Shown here piece after piece: positions 60,226-64,000 of a stretch of DNA of 64,000 nucleotides (position 1 is its first letter; every line of letters begins with the position of its first letter). Source of the DNA: Massilia sp. erpn. Lineage in GTDB: Bacteria > Pseudomonadota > Gammaproteobacteria > Burkholderiales > Burkholderiaceae_D. The translations under genes and the position numbers were made by a program. A model generated the notes under the pieces. The model saw only the letters and a program-made list of their open reading frames with translations, ran no database searches and was not told the DNA's origin. The stretch covers positions 2,852,001-2,916,000 of the forward strand of contig NZ_CP053748.1 in the NCBI RefSeq assembly GCF_024400215.1, written 5' to 3'.

Positions 60226-61255
60226 GCCCGCGCGCATCCTGGTCATCTCGCCCAACTGGATCGGCGATGCGGTGATGGCCCAGCCCTTGCTGCAGCTGTT
60301 GCGCGCGGCCTATCCCGACGCGCCCATCGATGTGCTGGCGCCGCCCGCCGTCACGCCGGCCTGGCGCCAGATGGCGGAGGTGGCCGAGGTGCTGGAGACC
60401 CCGTTCCGCCATGGCGCCCTGCAACTGAAGGAGCGCTGGAAGTATGCGCGCCTGTTGCGCCAGCGCGGCTATGCGGCCGCCTACGTGTTGCCGAATACGC
60501 TCAAATACGCGCTGATCCCCTGGCTGGCCGGCATTGCGCGCCGCGTCGGCTACAAGGGCGAGAGCCGCTATGGCTTGATCAACGTGATGCATTACGACGA
60601 TGTGCCGCCGCGTCCCATGGTGCCGTTCTACGCCGCCTTGGCCGGCGCGCCGCGCGCGCCGCTGCGGCCTGATGTACCGCGTCCGCGCATGGCAGTCACG
60701 CCGCAGCAGGTGGCGGCTGCTTGCGCCAAGAGCGGCCTCGATGCGCAGCGTCCCTTGCTGGTGTTCGCGCCGGGCGCCGAATTCGGCGCCGCCAAGCGCT
60801 GGCCGCCCGAGCATTTCGCCGCCCTGGCGCAAGCGATTCTGGCGCGCGACCCCTCGGCCCAGGTGGCGCTGCTCGGCTCGCCCAAGGACCGCGCAACGTG
60901 TGAGGCCGTGCTGGCCGCCGCCGGTGCTTCCGCCGCCATGCATAATCTGGCGGGACAGACGTCGCTGGCTGAGGCGATCGCCCTGATCGGCCATGCCTCG
61001 GCCGTGGTCAGCAACGATTCCGGCCTGCTGCATATCGCCTCGGCCTTGAACCGGCCGGTGGTGGCGATTTATGGACCGACCGATCCGGACCATGCGCCGC
61101 CATTCTCCGATCTGGCGGCCGCGCTGTCGCTGCGTCTGGAATGCTCGCCCTGCCGCCAGCGCGAATGCCCGCTCGGCCACCAGGATTGCATGCGCAAACT
61201 GGCGCCGCAACAAGTCTGGCAGACGCTGGAACCGATGCTGGCGGCATCGCGCTAA
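60218..61255 (+). CDS. waaF: ADP-heptose:LPS heptosyltransferase II
   Basis: The 345-residue GT9 protein shows WaaF hallmarks: ILVISPNWIGDAVMAQPLLQLLR, YVLPNTLKYALIPWLAGIARRVGYKGE.RYGLIN, PGAEFGAAKRWPPEHFA, VVSNDSGLLHIASALNRPVVAIYGPTDPDHAPP, and the C-terminal Cys-rich CSPCRQRECPLGHQDCM. It adds the second heptose of the inner LPS core. It follows waaL with overlapping ends. Confidence 0.94.
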   Translation: MTKPARILVISPNWIGDAVMAQPLLQLLRAAYPDAPIDVLAPPAVTPAWRQMAEVAEVLETPFRHGALQLKERWKYARLLRQRGYAAAYVLPNTLKYALIPWLAGIARRVGYKGESRYGLINVMHYDDVPPRPMVPFYAALAGAPRAPLRPDVPRPRMAVTPQQVAAACAKSGLDAQRPLLVFAPGAEFGAAKRWPPEHFAALAQAILARDPSAQVALLGSPKDRATCEAVLAAAGASAAMHNLAGQTSLAEAIALIGHASAVVSNDSGLLHIASALNRPVVAIYGPTDPDHAPPFSDLAAALSLRLECSPCRQRECPLGHQDCMRKLAPQQVWQTLEPMLAASR

Positions 61256-61274
61256 ACGGGTAGCAGTGCTTTTC

Positions 61275-62789
61275 ATGTACAAACGCTTACCCATTACGTT
61301 CTGGGCGACGCTCTTCGTCACCGTGGTCTGTGTCTCGCTGCTGGCCAGCGACGCCTGGCGCAGCTGGAATGCGCGCGAAGTGCTGCTGGCCGATACCGAG
61401 CGCGCCGCCGCCAACCTGGCGCGCGCCATGGCGCAGCAGGCCGACGATACGATCAAGGCGGCCGACACCAGCCTGGCCGATGTGGTCGAGCGCCTGGAAG
61501 CCGATGGCCGGACTCCCGCCGCGCTGGAGCGCCTGCACCGCGTGATGACGAGCCAGGTCGGCAATCTGCCCCAGCTCAATGGCTTGTATGCCTATGACGA
61601 GGCGGGCCGCTGGCTGGTCAACTCGCGTCCCGTGCTGGAAACGCGTTTCAATAATGCCGACCGCGAATACTTCAAATACCACCGCGCCAATCCTGGCCGG
61701 GGACCATATATCGGCGTGCCCGTGATCAGCCGCTCCACCGGCAAATGGGTGCTGCCCGTCTCGCGCCGCGTGAACCATGCCGACGGCAGCTTTGCCGGCG
61801 TGGCCCTGGCCACCATCGACGTCGAATATCTGAAACGCTTCCAGCAAAGCCTGGACATCGGCAAGCATGGCGCCGTGATCCTGGTCTCGAACGGCGGCAC
61901 GACGCTGCTGCGCCGGCCCTTCAGCCCCGAGCTGATGGGACGCGATCTGCGCGACTCGCCGCTGTACCAGGCGTATATGCAGGGCAAGGCCGGCACCGGC
62001 ATCTGGCGTTCCACGCTGGACGGCGAAGTGCGCCTGAACAGCTTCCGCGCGCTGGAAAATTATCCGCTGTTCGTCTCGGCCGCGCTGTCCAAGGACGAGG
62101 TGCTGGAGCACTGGCGGCGCGACACCTTCCTGCATACGCTGGGCGTGGGCATGCTGGCCGTGCTGCTGGGCTTCTTCGGCCAGCGCCTGGTGCGCCAGAT
62201 CCATCTGCGCCTGCAGGCCGAGCAGGAGCTGCTGCAGGCGCGCGACGCACTGGAAAGCCTGAACCGCCAGCTCGAAAAGATGGCCTTGCAGGATGGCTTG
62301 ACTGGCCTGGCGAACCGGCGCCAGTTCGACGTCACGCTCGGCAATGAGTTCAGCCGCGCCGTGCGCCAGGGCAGCGAGCTGGCCTTCATCATGATCGACG
62401 TCGACTACTTCAAGCAGTACAACGATCTGCAGGGCCACAGCGCCGGCGACGATTGCCTGCGCGCGCTGAGCCGCAGCATCCGCATGCAGACGCCCAAGCG
62501 CCCAGGCGACCTGGCCGCGCGCTACGGCGGCGAGGAAATCGGCGTGCTGCTGCCGAATACCGACGCCGAAGGCGCGCGCGCCGTGGCGGAGCGCATCCGC
62601 GCCGCCGTCGAGGCGCTGCAGATTCCCCATCCGGGCAGCCTGTTCCAGGTGGTGACGGTGAGCGCCGGCGTTGCCGCCCTCAAACCGCAGCGCGGCGTGG
62701 ACCAGGCCAGCGCCCTGATCGAAGCGGCCGACCGCGCCCTGTACGCCGCCAAATCCGCCGGCCGCAACCGCATCGGTAGCGCCGCTTAA
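61275..62789 (+). CDS. Membrane diguanylate cyclase with Cache-type sensor
   Basis: The 504-residue protein has a transmembrane helix, a periplasmic dCACHE-like sensor (about 35-285), a second helix, a short coiled coil and a GGDEF domain (about 335-500). The signature is GGEEI instead of GGDEF/GGEEF, with RPGD five residues upstream as an intact inhibitory site. It should make cyclic di-GMP from GTP in response to a periplasmic small molecule. ATG 61275 lies 20 bp past waaF. Confidence 0.9.
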   Translation: MYKRLPITFWATLFVTVVCVSLLASDAWRSWNAREVLLADTERAAANLARAMAQQADDTIKAADTSLADVVERLEADGRTPAALERLHRVMTSQVGNLPQLNGLYAYDEAGRWLVNSRPVLETRFNNADREYFKYHRANPGRGPYIGVPVISRSTGKWVLPVSRRVNHADGSFAGVALATIDVEYLKRFQQSLDIGKHGAVILVSNGGTTLLRRPFSPELMGRDLRDSPLYQAYMQGKAGTGIWRSTLDGEVRLNSFRALENYPLFVSAALSKDEVLEHWRRDTFLHTLGVGMLAVLLGFFGQRLVRQIHLRLQAEQELLQARDALESLNRQLEKMALQDGLTGLANRRQFDVTLGNEFSRAVRQGSELAFIMIDVDYFKQYNDLQGHSAGDDCLRALSRSIRMQTPKRPGDLAARYGGEEIGVLLPNTDAEGARAVAERIRAAVEALQIPHPGSLFQVVTVSAGVAALKPQRGVDQASALIEAADRALYAAKSAGRNRIGSAA

Positions 62790-62907
62790 TTCGTCGCTTT
62801 CCCGCCGCGCCGCATCGTCCGCCTTTCTTGGCGGGCGCTTTGGTGCTACATTTTTCTCTTTGCAGGCATGCAGGCTTTCTTTCATCTTGCTATGAGGGGG
62901 ACGGAAA

Positions 62908-64000
62908 ATGCGGCTGAGCGATTTCGGTATCCGGCAAAAACTCTATTTCGGCTTCGGCGCCATCGTGCTGATCCTGGCGCTGCTGCTGGGCAGCGCCTAC
63001 ACCAATCTATCGCGCCTGGACGAGGCCAACGGTTGGAATAACCATACCCACGAAGTCATCGCGGAAACCCAATTTCTGCTTGAAAGCCTGCTGAATATGG
63101 AAACCGGCGAACGCGGCTTCGCGCTCACCGGCGACGAGGCCTCGCTGGCGCCGCTGGGCGCCGGCCAGAGCGCCTTTAAAACCCATCTCGCCAAAACGCG
63201 CTCGCTGACCGCCGACAATCCGCAGCAGCAGGAACGTCTGGCGCGGCTGGAACAGGCGCAGGCGGAATGGTTCGCCAATGCCGTGCAGCCGGTGCTGAAG
63301 CTGCGCCGCGCCGCTGCCGACCAGGCGGGCCTGGATGCCGTGCTGGCGTTCGAGAAGGCGGGCAAGGGCCGTGCCGGCATGGATGGCATGCGCGCCCTGC
63401 TGAACGATATCGGCGGCGCCGAACAAAGCCTGCTGGAACAGCGCGGCCGCGATGCGCTGGCCCTGCAGCGCCTGACCAACAATACCTTGCTGTTCGGCGG
63501 CTTGCTGGCAGTCGGCCTGGCCATGCTGCTGGCGCGCATGCTGAGCCGCGCCATCGTGCCACCGCTGGAGCAGGCGGTGGCGATTGCGCGCCAGGTGGCC
63601 GCGGGTGATTTGAGCGGCACCATCCGCGCCGAGTCGCGCGATGAAACGGGGCAGATGATGCAGGCCCTGGCCGATATGAAGCAAAGCTTGCTGAATATCG
63701 TCGGCGAGGTGCGCAAAGGTACCGACACCATCGCCACCGCCACCGGCGAAATCGCGCGCGGCAACCAGGACCTGTCGGCGCGCACCGAGCAGCAAGCCAG
63801 TTCGCTGGAGGAAACCGCCTCCTCGATGGAGGAGCTGACCGGCACCGTGCGCCAGAACGCCGACAACGCGCGCGCCGCCAACCAGCTGGCCTCCGCCGCA
63901 TCCGACGTGGCGCGCAAGGGCGGCGCGGTGGTGAGCCAGGTGGTGGGCACCATGGATGCGATCAAGGCCTCTTCCAGCAATGTGGTGGACATCATCGGCG
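62908..64000 (+). CDS. Methyl-accepting chemotaxis protein (partial, 3' end outside)
   Basis: From ATG 62908 (GAGGGGG upstream) the frame stays open to the window edge, giving 364 codons. It has a first transmembrane helix (about 13-32), a CHASE3-like periplasmic domain (about 35-185, with METGERGFALTGDE), a second helix (about 190-210), HAMP (about 212-265) and the start of the signalling coiled coil (DLSARTEQQASSLEETASSMEELTGTVRQNADNA). It is a membrane chemoreceptor of the Tsr/Trg type. Confidence 0.93.
   Translation, partial: MRLSDFGIRQKLYFGFGAIVLILALLLGSAYTNLSRLDEANGWNNHTHEVIAETQFLLESLLNMETGERGFALTGDEASLAPLGAGQSAFKTHLAKTRSLTADNPQQQERLARLEQAQAEWFANAVQPVLKLRRAAADQAGLDAVLAFEKAGKGRAGMDGMRALLNDIGGAEQSLLEQRGRDALALQRLTNNTLLFGGLLAVGLAMLLARMLSRAIVPPLEQAVAIARQVAAGDLSGTIRAESRDETGQMMQALADMKQSLLNIVGEVRKGTDTIATATGEIARGNQDLSARTEQQASSLEETASSMEELTGTVRQNADNARAANQLASAASDVARKGGAVVSQVVGTMDAIKASSSNVVDIIG

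Overview
The window is GC-rich, densely coded DNA from a Gram-negative betaproteobacterium. It looks like Oxalobacteraceae (Massilia, Duganella or Janthinobacterium type). This rests on protein style, a PEP-CTERM protein, LpxO/WaaF/WaaL-type LPS genes, and stem-loop repeats built around CTGGTGTCAGGCACCAG; genus is not proven. It is ordinary chromosome: it carries dnaE, and I found no rRNA, tRNA, CRISPR array, insertion sequence or prophage.

Left part (1-19.4 kb): a small type VI secretion island (hcp, a murein-endopeptidase-like effector and two tandem immunity-like genes). Next come an MFS pump with a LysR regulator, a RES/Xre toxin-antitoxin pair, and a TetR-controlled isomerase/hydrolase operon. 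Two tiny secreted four-cysteine peptides, an XRE regulator with a Tat-exported hydrolase, a cysteine-synthase-like enzyme, lpxO, a PEP-CTERM protein, an NRAMP-like transporter and an RNA helicase follow.

Surface polysaccharide block (19.5-33.5 kb): an ABC-transporter (Wzm/Wzt) export operon with an FkbM methyltransferase and large GT-B glycosyltransferases. A second transcription unit holds a GT-C membrane glycosyltransferase, an ArnC-like GT2, a GNAT acetyltransferase, an SMR-type membrane protein and a WecE-like sugar aminotransferase. Together they suggest an O-antigen or capsule containing a 4-amino-4,6-dideoxy sugar.

Central regulatory and secretion block (33.7-49.1 kb), the most interesting part. 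A minus-strand operon encodes a CHASE2 adenylate cyclase, a TPR/beta-barrel outer-membrane protein and a CRP-type regulator. Divergent from it is a FecR-domain periplasmic protein, followed by a 1054-residue DUF4214/RTX-type surface protein, a methyltransferase, and a complete type I secretion system (ABC, HlyD-like, TolC-like). Four CRP sites match TGTGA-N6-TCACA exactly. They lie before the FecR gene, the surface-protein gene and (twice) the secretion operon, each 35-38 bp upstream of a -10-like hexamer. The FecR site has the same geometry towards the cyclase operon. I infer a self-contained cAMP/CRP feedback circuit that drives assembly of a secreted surface layer or adhesin.

Right part (49.1-64 kb): an acyltransferase, the tRNA hydroxylase gene trhO, dnaE, a GT9 glycosyltransferase, DUF6139 and DUF535 proteins, and a FixJ-like regulator lacking two usual receiver residues. 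LPS genes (GT2, waaL, waaF), a diguanylate cyclase and the start of a chemoreceptor complete it.
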